The notes under the pieces: generated by a model
What the model was told of the DNA's origin: nothing
Databases searched by the model: none
The model's input: only the letters and a program-made list of their open reading frames with translations
NCBI RefSeq assembly: GCF_004302915.1
Contig: NZ_QQBI01000010.1
Span: forward strand, 21,115 to 85,114
Direction of reading: 5' to 3'
DNA from: Komagataeibacter xylinus
Lineage (GTDB): Bacteria > Pseudomonadota > Alphaproteobacteria > Acetobacterales > Acetobacteraceae
Length of the DNA: 64,000 nucleotides
Translations under genes and position numbers: made by a program
In this document: piece after piece, positions 17,210 to 25,726 of the stretch
Position numbering within the stretch: the stretch's first letter is position 1
How the letters are laid out: each line of letters opens with the position of its first letter

Positions 17210-17800
17210 ATGAACGTGAAGCTGTTTGCATCCCGCCGCGTGGCGCTGGCGCTGGCCAGCGTGGTTGCGGGCGCGTCTGCTGCCGCACTGCCCGCCATGG
17301 CGCAGGCCCCGGTCATCGTGGGCAACCAGACGGCGACCGCCACGGTCGAGAGCGTGGACCACGAGGCGGGCATGATCCTGCTGCGCGACAAGGCGGGCAA
17401 CCTCGACACCGTGCGCGTCGACCCCGACCTGCGCGCCAAGCTGCCGGTGCTCAACCCCGGTGACAAGATTGGCCTGCGCATTGTCCGCACCATCGATGCC
17501 GCCATCGCGCCCCCCGGCGCGCCGCTGCCGGAATCGACCGAGAACGCCGCCGGCACCCGCACCGGCCCGCACCCGCATGGCATGATGGTGTCCTTCAAGC
17601 GCGAGCGCGTGAAGGTGACCGGCGTGGACACCACGCGCAACCAGGTCGTGTTTGTCGACCCCGATGACATCACCCGCGTGGTGCTGGTGCGCCAGAAGGC
17701 GATGCAGGATTTCCTCAAGACCCTCAAGCCCGGCGATGAGGTCGACACCACGGTGATGGATGCGGTGTCGTTCTCGGTGCTCAGCCGGCTTCCGTCCTGA
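17210..17800 (+). CDS. Periplasmic protein with internal duplication, unknown function
   Basis: A 196-residue protein with a clear Sec signal peptide (RRVALALASVVAGASAA, cleaved near AMAQA). The mature part has two similar beta-rich halves of about 55 residues. Each begins with a VESVDHEAG / VTGVDTTRN turn and ends with LNPGDKI / LKPGDEV, like OB-type or copper-binding-protein-like repeats. There are no cysteines and no metal clusters beyond HPHG. RBS AGGGAAG precedes ATG 17210. Its 3' end overlaps the convergent FUSC gene by 20 bp. I know no name for it. Confidence 0.8.
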   Translation: MNVKLFASRRVALALASVVAGASAAALPAMAQAPVIVGNQTATATVESVDHEAGMILLRDKAGNLDTVRVDPDLRAKLPVLNPGDKIGLRIVRTIDAAIAPPGAPLPESTENAAGTRTGPHPHGMMVSFKRERVKVTGVDTTRNQVVFVDPDDITRVVLVRQKAMQDFLKTLKPGDEVDTTVMDAVSFSVLSRLPS

Positions 17801-19937
17801 CGGCGGCCAGTGGCGGCCGGTGGGCGGCGGGATAGTCCTCCGCCCATTGCAGCGGGCCGCGCTGGTCCAGAAAGCCCGGTATGTCCTCGATGATCCGCGC
17901 GGCCTGCTCAAGGCAGGCCATGGCCTCGACCTGGGCTGCCGGGCGCAGGGTCAGGGCATCTGGCGGGCAGAGTATGGTCGCCGCCCGCCGCAGGCTGGCC
18001 GCCGTGAGCAGCGGGTTGTGCGACAGTTCGCTAAAGGTGCCCAGAGCATCATAAATCGCCGCCTGCTGCGCGCCCATGATGTCGGGGCTGCCCGCGATGG
18101 TGCGGATGCGCTCGATCAGCCGCCCCAGCGAAAGCGTTGCCAGTGCCGCATCGATATATTCATGCATGCTGGCGGGCCGCGCGAAGAACGATAGGCGCAT
18201 GGCCAGGCGGATCACCTTCTGCAGTTGCAGGTTCTCCCATACCAGCCATTCCTTGCCCTGCCTGCGGCCTGACAGCGCCAGCCTGCGCAGGCTGCGCGTG
18301 AGCGACATGACCAGGCGCGCGGCATCAAGCCGGTGGTTGGGCGGCAGGATCACGCGGAAGGACAGCACCAGCATGATGCAGCCCATGAACAGCGCCATCC
18401 ACCCGTTGAACAGGCTGATGTCGTTATAATAATGGATGGGGTTGTTGACCTGCAGCATCACGGTGGCGAACACGCCGTAACCAAATCCCCCCACGCCGAA
18501 TTTGGGGTGGAACTGCAGCCACACGCCGGGCAGCAGCATGATGCACAGCGAGAGCCACAGCAGCGGGTAGCCATCGATCTGTGGTAGCAGGAAGATATGG
18601 CACAACAGCCCCGCCGGTATGCCCAGCGCCGTGCCCGCCGCCATCATCCCCGCCGCGCGTGAGGCAGAGGGCAGGGTGGAGAGCAGGCTCGCCGCCGCCA
18701 CCACGTACAGCATCATGGTCGGCCCCGCCGTCCAGTGCAGCACGTACCAGATCAGCGTGGTCAGCAGCGTGGTCAGCGACCCGCGGGCCGCGTTGCGCAG
18801 CGCGGTGGGCCATTCAAGGTAGGGTTGCAGCCGCAGCCTGCGCCCCGCACTGCCCCGGCGCGAGAGATCCTGCAGCGCCGTGTCGATCTGGCCGAGCAGG
18901 TCCTGGATGTCATCAAGGAACAGCAGCGAGCGGGGCGAATGGGTGGCGCGCGCCTCATCGATCATGATGGTCCGCGTGTGCTGGATGCGCGCGCAGCCCT
19001 GCGTCCACATTGCTTCGAGCGCCTGGTCTTTCGTCAGGTCCAGCAGGATGTGCAGCATGGCCACGATCTCGCCATGTACGGCGCGGTCCTGCTCCGTGTC
19101 GGCGGGGGTGATGGTGTGGGGGTGGTACGAGGCCACGATGCCCGAAAGCCGCGCAAGCCCCGCCCTGATCTCGCGCTGGCGCACGCTGATGTCGTAATTG
19201 TCGGCCGCCGCGTATTCCACCGCGTCCGACAGGCGGGCGATGCGGGTGAGCATGGCAGCCCGGCTGTCATGAAACGTGGTGGGGAGCGTGCGGAACGTGC
19301 TGCCGGGCAGGGCATCGGGGTTTTGCGCGGGCACGTTGCTGTAGCCCTGGTGAAAGGTCAGGATATAGCTGACCGTATCGCGGAACAGGCCGTGGATCTG
19401 GGTGAACAGCGTGTCCGACCGGCGCGGCGATGTGACCATGAACACCGCCGCCGTGGTGACAATGCCCACCACCACCGCGGCAAGGCGCGACATGGCCGAG
19501 AGGAAGATGCCATCGGGGTTGTCAAACGCGGGGGCGGAGATGATGACGATGGTGTAGCCGGTAAGCACCGCGGCATAGGCGCGGAACAGCCGCAGGAAGG
19601 TGGCCGCCATGCACGCCAGCCCCACCACCACCGACAGCCCCATGAAATACAGCACCGGCGACTGCACGAACACCGCCATCAGCCCCACGCTGATCGTGGC
19701 CCCGATGATGGTGCCGATGATGCGCCACACGCTTTTTGAAACCAGCGCCCCCACCGTGGGGTTGGCCACGATCATGACCGTGGTGACCGAACTCATGGGC
19801 GACTGGAGCTGGAACGAGAAGGCCAGGAACAGCGCAATGCCCACCGAAAGCAGCGCGCGCGCGCTGAACGCCGCCGTGGTGCGCGTGGCGGCCCATTGGG
19901 CATCATCGGAGAAAATGCGCTTGAGGCTGGACAACAT
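17781..19937 (-). CDS. FUSC / aromatic-acid exporter family inner-membrane protein
   Basis: A 718-residue exporter of the FUSC/AaeB type, thought to expel aromatic acids or fusaric acid by proton-motive force. The layout is duplicated: an N-terminal hydrophobic block (about 25-180) and a second block (about 370-520) separated by a long cytoplasmic region, then a cytoplasmic tail. ATG 19937 (MLSSLKRIFSDDAQ) is preferred over upstream in-frame codons because a GGGAG site precedes it and the residues before it look non-coding. It is divergent from a MarR gene with two palindromes between, which fits ligand-induced control. No adaptor gene is directly attached. Confidence 0.88.
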   Translation of the reverse strand: MLSSLKRIFSDDAQWAATRTTAAFSARALLSVGIALFLAFSFQLQSPMSSVTTVMIVANPTVGALVSKSVWRIIGTIIGATISVGLMAVFVQSPVLYFMGLSVVVGLACMAATFLRLFRAYAAVLTGYTIVIISAPAFDNPDGIFLSAMSRLAAVVVGIVTTAAVFMVTSPRRSDTLFTQIHGLFRDTVSYILTFHQGYSNVPAQNPDALPGSTFRTLPTTFHDSRAAMLTRIARLSDAVEYAAADNYDISVRQREIRAGLARLSGIVASYHPHTITPADTEQDRAVHGEIVAMLHILLDLTKDQALEAMWTQGCARIQHTRTIMIDEARATHSPRSLLFLDDIQDLLGQIDTALQDLSRRGSAGRRLRLQPYLEWPTALRNAARGSLTTLLTTLIWYVLHWTAGPTMMLYVVAAASLLSTLPSASRAAGMMAAGTALGIPAGLLCHIFLLPQIDGYPLLWLSLCIMLLPGVWLQFHPKFGVGGFGYGVFATVMLQVNNPIHYYNDISLFNGWMALFMGCIMLVLSFRVILPPNHRLDAARLVMSLTRSLRRLALSGRRQGKEWLVWENLQLQKVIRLAMRLSFFARPASMHEYIDAALATLSLGRLIERIRTIAGSPDIMGAQQAAIYDALGTFSELSHNPLLTAASLRRAATILCPPDALTLRPAAQVEAMACLEQAARIIEDIPGFLDQRGPLQWAEDYPAAHRPPLAAVRTEAG

Positions 19938-20026
19938 TGGGCGAAAAACTCCCGGCGGCGGCGTAGGGGCTACCTGATAAACCCGGCGGTGGGAAGAGAA
20001 AGGCGCACGCAGCCGGAATTTATTGT

Positions 20027-20057
20027 ATGACAATTAATGTCATGTCAATTATATTGA
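20027..20057. promoter_or_regulatory. Two palindromes between FUSC and marR (MarR operator candidates)
   Basis: ATGACA-ATTAA-TGTCAT at 20027-20043 and TCAAT-TAT-ATTGA at 20045-20057 lie in an AT-rich stretch between the divergent start codons. The spacing and size fit MarR dimer sites over the FUSC promoter. Binding is inferred. Confidence 0.65.
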
Positions 20058-20175
20058 TGCTATCGGTTCCGCCGCCGGGCAGCCATCTCCAGAAACGGTC
20101 ATGATTCCGCGCCCACCGCGTGCTATCGCGCGGCAGGCGCCGTGGCCGCCTGACCAACCAGCACAGGGAATGCCC

Positions 20176-20685
20176 ATGACCGACCGTTCGCCACTGCCCG
20201 ATATCGAGGGCACGGGTTTTCAGGACATGCGAATGACCTTCCTCACCATGCGGCTGGCCAATACCTGGCGGCTGGTGCTTGACCGCGCCCTGCGGGTCGA
20301 GGGGATGAGCATGGCGATGATGCGCCCGCTCGCCTACCTGATGATGCTGCCCGATGGCGTGAGCCAGCGCGCGCTTGCCCATGCCATGAACACCGACAGT
20401 TCGGCCCTGGTGCGCGTGCTCGACCTGCTGGAAGAGGAAGGGCTGGTCGAACGCCGCCCCGACCCCGATGACCGCCGCGCCAAGACCCTGCACCTGACCG
20501 CACGCGGCACGCGCAAATGCGCAGTCCTGCACCAGATCTGCGCGGGCATGGAGGCCCGCGTGCTCGGTGGCGTGGGGGCAGGGCGGGTGCAGGCCATGAT
20601 GGATGTGCTGGCCGTGGTGCTGCGGCAGGCGGAGGGTGTATTGCGCGAGGACGAGGGTGCAGCCTGTGGTGATAACGCGCCCTGA
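20176..20685 (+). CDS. MarR family transcriptional regulator
   Basis: A 169-residue winged-helix regulator. DNA-binding segment: VSQRALAHAMNTDSSALVRV, then LDLLEEEGLVERRPDPDDRR, the typical MarR recognition helix and wing. ATG 20176 is six bases after an AGGGA site; ATG 20170 is less well placed. It is divergent from the FUSC exporter and 151 bp upstream of a four-gene ABC exporter operon on the same strand, so it may control both. MarR proteins beside such pumps usually sense phenolic compounds (known of the family; the ligand here is inferred). Confidence 0.92.
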   Translation: MTDRSPLPDIEGTGFQDMRMTFLTMRLANTWRLVLDRALRVEGMSMAMMRPLAYLMMLPDGVSQRALAHAMNTDSSALVRVLDLLEEEGLVERRPDPDDRRAKTLHLTARGTRKCAVLHQICAGMEARVLGGVGAGRVQAMMDVLAVVLRQAEGVLREDEGAACGDNAP

Positions 20686-20836
20686 AATGATGTACATCAG
20701 TTCATTGTGCGTCCCGGTTGTATAGAAGATCGGGTTCTGGTGTTTCCGCATTGGCTTTAAGGGTTCCCTCCATGATCGTATTGCTCCGCCCCGTTGCGAC
20801 CGGCCCGTGCTTTCCCGGCAACGTGGGGCCTGTGGC

Positions 20837-21823
20837 ATGAAGTGGCGTGACGCCGCGATTGGCGCGGCCCTTGTTGTGGTGGCGGCGGGGTGTGGCGTGG
20901 GGTGGTACGTGGTGCAGCACCGGGGTGAACTGCCGCCGGGGCTGGCGCGCGCCAACGGGCGGCTGGAACTCGCCCGCATCGATGTGGCGGTCAAATATCC
21001 CGGTCGCGTCACCGAACTGGATTTCAATGAGGGTGATGTCGTTGCCGCCGATCAGGTGCTGGCGCGCGAGGATGACATCAGCGCCCGCGCCAGCCTTGAC
21101 GCCGCCCGCGCCCACCTGCGCGCGGCCCAGGCCGACGTGGCCCGCGCGCAGGCCGAGCGCGATGCGCGGCAGGCAAGCCAGCGCCTGGCGCAGCACGACA
21201 TGGACCACGCGCAGACCATGTTCCGCCAGCACCTTGTCTCTGACATGGAACTGACCCAGCACCAGACCAGTCTCGATACCGCGACAGCAGCAGCCGAGGC
21301 GGCGGCGCGTGCGGTTGATGGCGCGCAGGCGGTGGCTGATGCGGCGCAGGCGCAGGTGGCGCAGGCCCGGTCTGCCGAGGATGACATGACCATCCGCGCC
21401 CCCGTTGCAGGCCGGATCGAATACCGCATCGTGGAGAAAGGCGCCGTGCTGCCCGGCGGCGGCCGCGTGGCCTCCCTGCTCAACCCGGCGGACATGTACC
21501 TGACCGTGTTCTACCCCGCCCAGCAGGCGGGCCGGCTGCATGTGGGCGACCAGGCGCGCATTGCGCTTGACGCGCTGCACCAGCAGGTCATTCCCGCCAC
21601 CATTTCCTTCGTCTCGCCCGAGGCGCAGTTTACCCCCAAATATGTCGAGACCACGACCGAGCGCGACAAGCTGGTCTATCGCGTCAAGCTGCGGGTCAGC
21701 CCTGAAACGGCAGCGCGTTATGGCAGCGTGCTCAAGGCGGGCATGACGGGCGATGGCTACGTGCGGACTGATGCTGCCGCCCACTGGCCCGCAAGCCTCG
21801 ATGTAGCCGATGCCCCGCAATGA
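20837..21823 (+). CDS. HlyD-family membrane fusion protein (YhiI-like)
   Basis: The periplasmic adaptor of an ABC-2 exporter. It is 328 residues from ATG 20837, with one N-terminal membrane anchor (AAIGAALVVVAAGCGVGWYVV). A biotinyl-lipoyl half (KYPGRVTELDFNEGDVV) precedes a coiled-coil hairpin rich in Ala, Gln and Arg (about 85-190) and the second lipoyl half (IRAPVAGRIEYRIVEKGAVL). The C-terminal beta-barrel region follows. The stop overlaps the start of the rbbA-like gene (ATGA). The order adaptor, double-ATPase, permease matches the E. coli yhiI-rbbA-yhhJ cluster. Confidence 0.93.
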   Translation: MKWRDAAIGAALVVVAAGCGVGWYVVQHRGELPPGLARANGRLELARIDVAVKYPGRVTELDFNEGDVVAADQVLAREDDISARASLDAARAHLRAAQADVARAQAERDARQASQRLAQHDMDHAQTMFRQHLVSDMELTQHQTSLDTATAAAEAAARAVDGAQAVADAAQAQVAQARSAEDDMTIRAPVAGRIEYRIVEKGAVLPGGGRVASLLNPADMYLTVFYPAQQAGRLHVGDQARIALDALHQQVIPATISFVSPEAQFTPKYVETTTERDKLVYRVKLRVSPETAARYGSVLKAGMTGDGYVRTDAAAHWPASLDVADAPQ

Positions 21824-24594
21824 GCGAGGCCACGCCCCATAGCCCGCCGGGCATCCATGTAGCCGGGGTCACGCATCGCTACGGCGCGGTCACGGCGCTG
21901 GCGGATGTGACGCTGGACCTGCCCGCAGGTACCACCATCGGCCTTGTGGGGCCTGATGGCGTGGGCAAGTCCACCCTGCTCGGGCTGATTGCAGGCGTGC
22001 GCAAGCTGCAGTCGGGCCGGCTTGATGTGCTGGGCGCCGATATAGGCGAGCGCCGCGCGCGCGAGGCGTTCCTGCCGCGTGTCGCCTTCATGCCGCAGGG
22101 GCTGGGGCGCAACCTGTATCCCACCTTGTCGGTGTGGGAGAACATCGACTTCTTTGCCCGCCTGTTCGGCATGGATGCCCGCGAGCGTGATGCCCGCATC
22201 CAGCGCCTGCTTGACGCCACGGGCCTTGCGCCCTTCCCCGACCGGGCGGCGGGCCATCTTTCGGGCGGCATGAAGCAGAAGGTCAGCCTGTGCTGCGCGC
22301 TGGTGCATGACCCTGACCTGCTGATCCTTGATGAACCCACCACCGGCGTTGACCCGCTCTCGCGCCAGCAGTTCTGGACACTGGTGGACCAGCTGCGCCG
22401 CGAGCGCCCCACCATGACCGTGATCGTCTCCACCGCCTACATGGAGGAAGCCGAGCGCTTTGCGTGGCTGGTGGCGATGGATGACGGCAAGGTGCTGATC
22501 AGCGACCAGACGCAAAAGGTGCTCGAGCGCACGCACGCCACATCGCTGGAGGCGGCGTATATCTCGCTCCTGCCCGAGGGCAAGCGGCAGGCGGCCAGTG
22601 GCTTTGTCATTCCGCCCTATGCCAATCCCGGCGGGCCGCCCGCCATCGAGGCCGCGCACCTGACCCGCCGCTTTGGCAGCTTTACGGCGGTGAGCGATGT
22701 GAGCTTCACCATCAGCCGGGGCGAGATCTTCGGCTTCCTTGGCTCCAATGGCTGCGGCAAGTCCACCACCATGAAGATGCTGACCGGCCTGCTCGACGCC
22801 ACCAGCGGCACGGCAAAGCTGTTTGGCGAGCAGATCACGGCGGGCGACATGCAGACCCGCATGCGCATCGGCTACATGTCGCAGGCGTTCTCGCTGTATG
22901 AGGAACTGACCGTGCGGCAGAACCTCATGCTGCAGGCGCGGCTTTACCGTATTCCGGCCGCGCAGGCGGCGCAGCGCGTGGCGCAGGCCATTGAATCGTT
23001 CGAGCTCGGCGCCTGCGCCGATGTCAGCCCCGCCTCCCTGCCGCTGGGCATCCGCCAGCGCCTGCAGTTGGCTGCGGCGTGCATCAACAACCCCGAAATC
23101 CTGATCCTTGATGAACCCACCTCCGGCGTGGACCCCGCCGCGCGTGACATGTTCTGGCGGCATCTCATCCGCCTGTCGCGGCAGGATCATGTCACGATTT
23201 TCGTCTCGACCCATTTCATGAACGAGGCGGCGCGGTGCGACCGCATCTCGCTCATGCATCGCGGCCACGTGCTGGCCGTGGGCACGCCCGCCGAGCTGGT
23301 GAAAAAGCGCAGCGCCCCCAATCTTGAAGCCGCCTTCATCGCCTACCTGCAGGATGCCGAGGCCGCGACCGATGCGCAGGAACATGCCACAGCACCTGCG
23401 CGCCAGAGTGCGGCGCGCACATGGTGGCATGCGCTGGGCGGCAGGCTGGCGGCGCGGTTTGGCGCGCTGGGCGGCGCATGGCTGCCGCGTGCCTGGGCCT
23501 TTGCCCGGCGCGAGGGGGTGGAACTGCTGCGCGACCGCCTGCGGCTGACCTTTGCCCTGATCGGCCCGCTGATCCTGCTGGTGGTGGCGGCCTCGAGCAT
23601 CTCGTTCGATGTGGAAGGCGTGCGCTTTACGGTTGATGACCATGACCGCACCACCATCAGCCGCGACCTGATCGACAGTTTTCGCGGCTCCACCTATTTC
23701 CATGAACTGGCCCCCGTGGCGGATGCCGATGCGCTTGACCGCGACATCCGCAATGGCAAGGTGCAGCTTGCGCTCGACATTCCCGCAGGCTTCGCGCGTG
23801 ACCTCGAGGCCGGGCGCAGGCCGGAGGTCGGGGTCATCATCGATGGCGCGGTGCCCTTCCTCGCCGCCAACGTGCGTGCCTACGTGACCGGCGTGCTGGC
23901 GGGTTATGCCGCAACGCTGGGCCGCGCCATGCCGGGCGGCGCCATGATTCCCATCACCGTGGAGCCGCGCTTTTCCTACAACCAGGAATTCCGCAGCATC
24001 TACGCCATGACGCCGGGCGTGATCATGCTCGCCCTCATCCTCATCCCCACCATGCTCACCGCCCTTGGCGTGGTGCGCGAGAAGGAGGTGGGCTCCATCG
24101 TCAATCTCTACGCCTCGCCCGCCTCGGTGGGGCAGTACCTCATGGGCAAGCAGGCGCCCTACGTGGCGCTGGCCACCATCAGCTACTTCATGCTGGTGCT
24201 CGTGGCCGTGGTGGTGATGGGGGTGCCGCTCAAGGGCTCGCTGCTGGCGCTGAGCGTGGGTGGCGTGCTGTTCGTGCTCTCGGCCACCGGGCTGGGGCTG
24301 CTCATTTCCACCTTTGTCAGCTCGCAGGTGGCGGCCATTTTTGGCACGTCCATCATCTGCCTCATCCCGGCGGTCAATTTCTCCGGGCTGCTGTATCCGG
24401 CCTCCACGCTCACGGGCATAAGCCGCCTCGTGGGCTTGGGCTTTCCGGCCACGTGGTACCAGCTCATCAGCCTGGGGTGCTTCACCAAGGGGCTGGGGCT
24501 GGCAAGCTTCGGGCCGATGTATCTGGCGCTGGGCGGGTTTGGCGCAAGCTACATGCTGGCCGCCCGCCTCCTGCTGAAAAAACAGGAAGCCTGA
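21820..24594 (+). CDS. rbbA: Fused ABC transporter with two ATPase domains and ABC-2 membrane domain (RbbA/YhiH-like)
   Basis: A 924-residue fusion. NBD1 has Walker A GPDGVGKST (Lys50), signature LSGGMKQK and Walker B LLILDEPTTGVD. NBD2 has Walker A GSNGCGKST (Lys314) and Walker B ILILDEPTSGVD (D431-E432). Its signature reads LPLGIRQR, not LSGGQ, so the two sites are probably unequal. From about residue 560 comes an ABC-2 permease: one N-terminal helix, a large periplasmic domain and a C-terminal bundle of about five helices. E. coli RbbA was first described as a ribosome-associated ATPase, but the membrane half and gene context point to export. It overlaps the adaptor gene by 4 bp, and the YhhJ-like gene starts 4 bp after its stop. 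Confidence 0.93.
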   Translation: MSEATPHSPPGIHVAGVTHRYGAVTALADVTLDLPAGTTIGLVGPDGVGKSTLLGLIAGVRKLQSGRLDVLGADIGERRAREAFLPRVAFMPQGLGRNLYPTLSVWENIDFFARLFGMDARERDARIQRLLDATGLAPFPDRAAGHLSGGMKQKVSLCCALVHDPDLLILDEPTTGVDPLSRQQFWTLVDQLRRERPTMTVIVSTAYMEEAERFAWLVAMDDGKVLISDQTQKVLERTHATSLEAAYISLLPEGKRQAASGFVIPPYANPGGPPAIEAAHLTRRFGSFTAVSDVSFTISRGEIFGFLGSNGCGKSTTMKMLTGLLDATSGTAKLFGEQITAGDMQTRMRIGYMSQAFSLYEELTVRQNLMLQARLYRIPAAQAAQRVAQAIESFELGACADVSPASLPLGIRQRLQLAAACINNPEILILDEPTSGVDPAARDMFWRHLIRLSRQDHVTIFVSTHFMNEAARCDRISLMHRGHVLAVGTPAELVKKRSAPNLEAAFIAYLQDAEAATDAQEHATAPARQSAARTWWHALGGRLAARFGALGGAWLPRAWAFARREGVELLRDRLRLTFALIGPLILLVVAASSISFDVEGVRFTVDDHDRTTISRDLIDSFRGSTYFHELAPVADADALDRDIRNGKVQLALDIPAGFARDLEAGRRPEVGVIIDGAVPFLAANVRAYVTGVLAGYAATLGRAMPGGAMIPITVEPRFSYNQEFRSIYAMTPGVIMLALILIPTMLTALGVVREKEVGSIVNLYASPASVGQYLMGKQAPYVALATISYFMLVLVAVVVMGVPLKGSLLALSVGGVLFVLSATGLGLLISTFVSSQVAAIFGTSIICLIPAVNFSGLLYPASTLTGISRLVGLGFPATWYQLISLGCFTKGLGLASFGPMYLALGGFGASYMLAARLLLKKQEA

Positions 24595-24598
24595 GCGG

Positions 24599-25726
24599 AT
24601 GATGCGCTGGCTGCTCAATGTTGGCCTGCTGTGCGGCAAGGAGCTGCGCAGCCTGGTGCATGACCGGGTGCTGCTCGGGCTGATCGTGTTCGCCTTTACC
24701 GCGGGTGTGCTGCTGGTGGCCAACGGGGTGAAGGTGGAGGTGTCGAACGCCACCATCGCCTTCATCGACGAGGACAATTCCCCCCTCTCGCGCCGCATGC
24801 GCGATGCGGTCCAGCCACCCTACTTCAAGCCACCCGTGATGGTGGACCGTGCCGAGGCACTCGCGGGCATGGACAGGGGAGACTACATCTTCGTGGTCGA
24901 CATTCCCCCCGGTTTCCAGGCTGACGTGCTGGCGGGGCGCGTGCCTGCCGTGCAGCTGCGCGTGGATGCCACCGCCATGACGCAGGCCGGGCTGGGCACG
25001 GAATACCTCAACGAGATCCTGATGGGGGAGGTGGATGACATGCTGCATGTGCCATCGCCCATTGATCAGGTGCCCTTTGCCGTGCAGAGCCGTATCCGCT
25101 TCAACCCCAACAGTGAATCGAAGTGGTTCACCTCGGTCATGCAGATCGTGACCAACATCACCATCCTGTCCATCGTGCTGGTGGGGGCGGCGGTTATCCG
25201 CGAGCGCGAGCACGGCACGCTCGAGCACCTGCTGGTCATGCCCGTGAGTGCGAGCGAGATCGCGGTGGCCAAGATCGTGACCAACGGGCTGGTCATCTTT
25301 GTCGGCGCCATCCTCTCGCTGTGGCTGGTGGTGCATGTGTGGCTGGGCGTGCCGATTGCGGGGTCGGTGGCGCTGTTTGCGGCATGCTCGCTGCTGTACC
25401 TGTTCTCGGCCACGGCGCTGGGCATCATGCTGGCCACGGTGGCGCCCACCATGCCGCAGTTCGGGCTGCTGGTGGTGCCGGTCTATGCGGTGGCCTACCT
25501 GCTGTCGGGTGCGGCAACGCCGGTGGAAAGCATGCCGCAGGTGATGCAGGTGGTGGTGCGCTTCCTGCCCACCACGCAGTTCGTCAACCTGTCGCAGGCC
25601 ATTCTGTACCGTGATGCGGGGCTGGAGGCGATCGCGCTGCCGCTGCTGACCGTGACGGTGACGGGCATTGTATTTCTTGTATTCGCGCTCATGCGCTTCA
25701 GATCCATGTTGGCAAGGCAGGAATGA
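24599..25726 (+). CDS. yhhJ: ABC-2 type permease (YhhJ-like)
   Basis: The second membrane subunit of the exporter, 375 residues. It has one helix near the N-terminus (LGLIVFAFTAGVLLVANGV), a periplasmic domain of about 140 residues, then five to six helices. The short cytoplasmic helix REREHGTLEHLLVMPVSASE is the hallmark ABC-2 motif. It has no ATPase domain, so it must use the NBDs of the preceding protein. It starts 4 bp after the rbbA-like stop and its own stop overlaps the next gene (ATGA). Confidence 0.93.
   Translation: MMRWLLNVGLLCGKELRSLVHDRVLLGLIVFAFTAGVLLVANGVKVEVSNATIAFIDEDNSPLSRRMRDAVQPPYFKPPVMVDRAEALAGMDRGDYIFVVDIPPGFQADVLAGRVPAVQLRVDATAMTQAGLGTEYLNEILMGEVDDMLHVPSPIDQVPFAVQSRIRFNPNSESKWFTSVMQIVTNITILSIVLVGAAVIREREHGTLEHLLVMPVSASEIAVAKIVTNGLVIFVGAILSLWLVVHVWLGVPIAGSVALFAACSLLYLFSATALGIMLATVAPTMPQFGLLVVPVYAVAYLLSGAATPVESMPQVMQVVVRFLPTTQFVNLSQAILYRDAGLEAIALPLLTVTVTGIVFLVFALMRFRSMLARQE

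Noticed and set aside
21757..24798. Very long open frame on the minus strand (about 1000 codons)
   Set aside because: It is antisense to the rbbA-like fusion, which has complete ABC motifs. Long antisense frames are expected with strong GC3 bias, and the translation has no recognisable domain.
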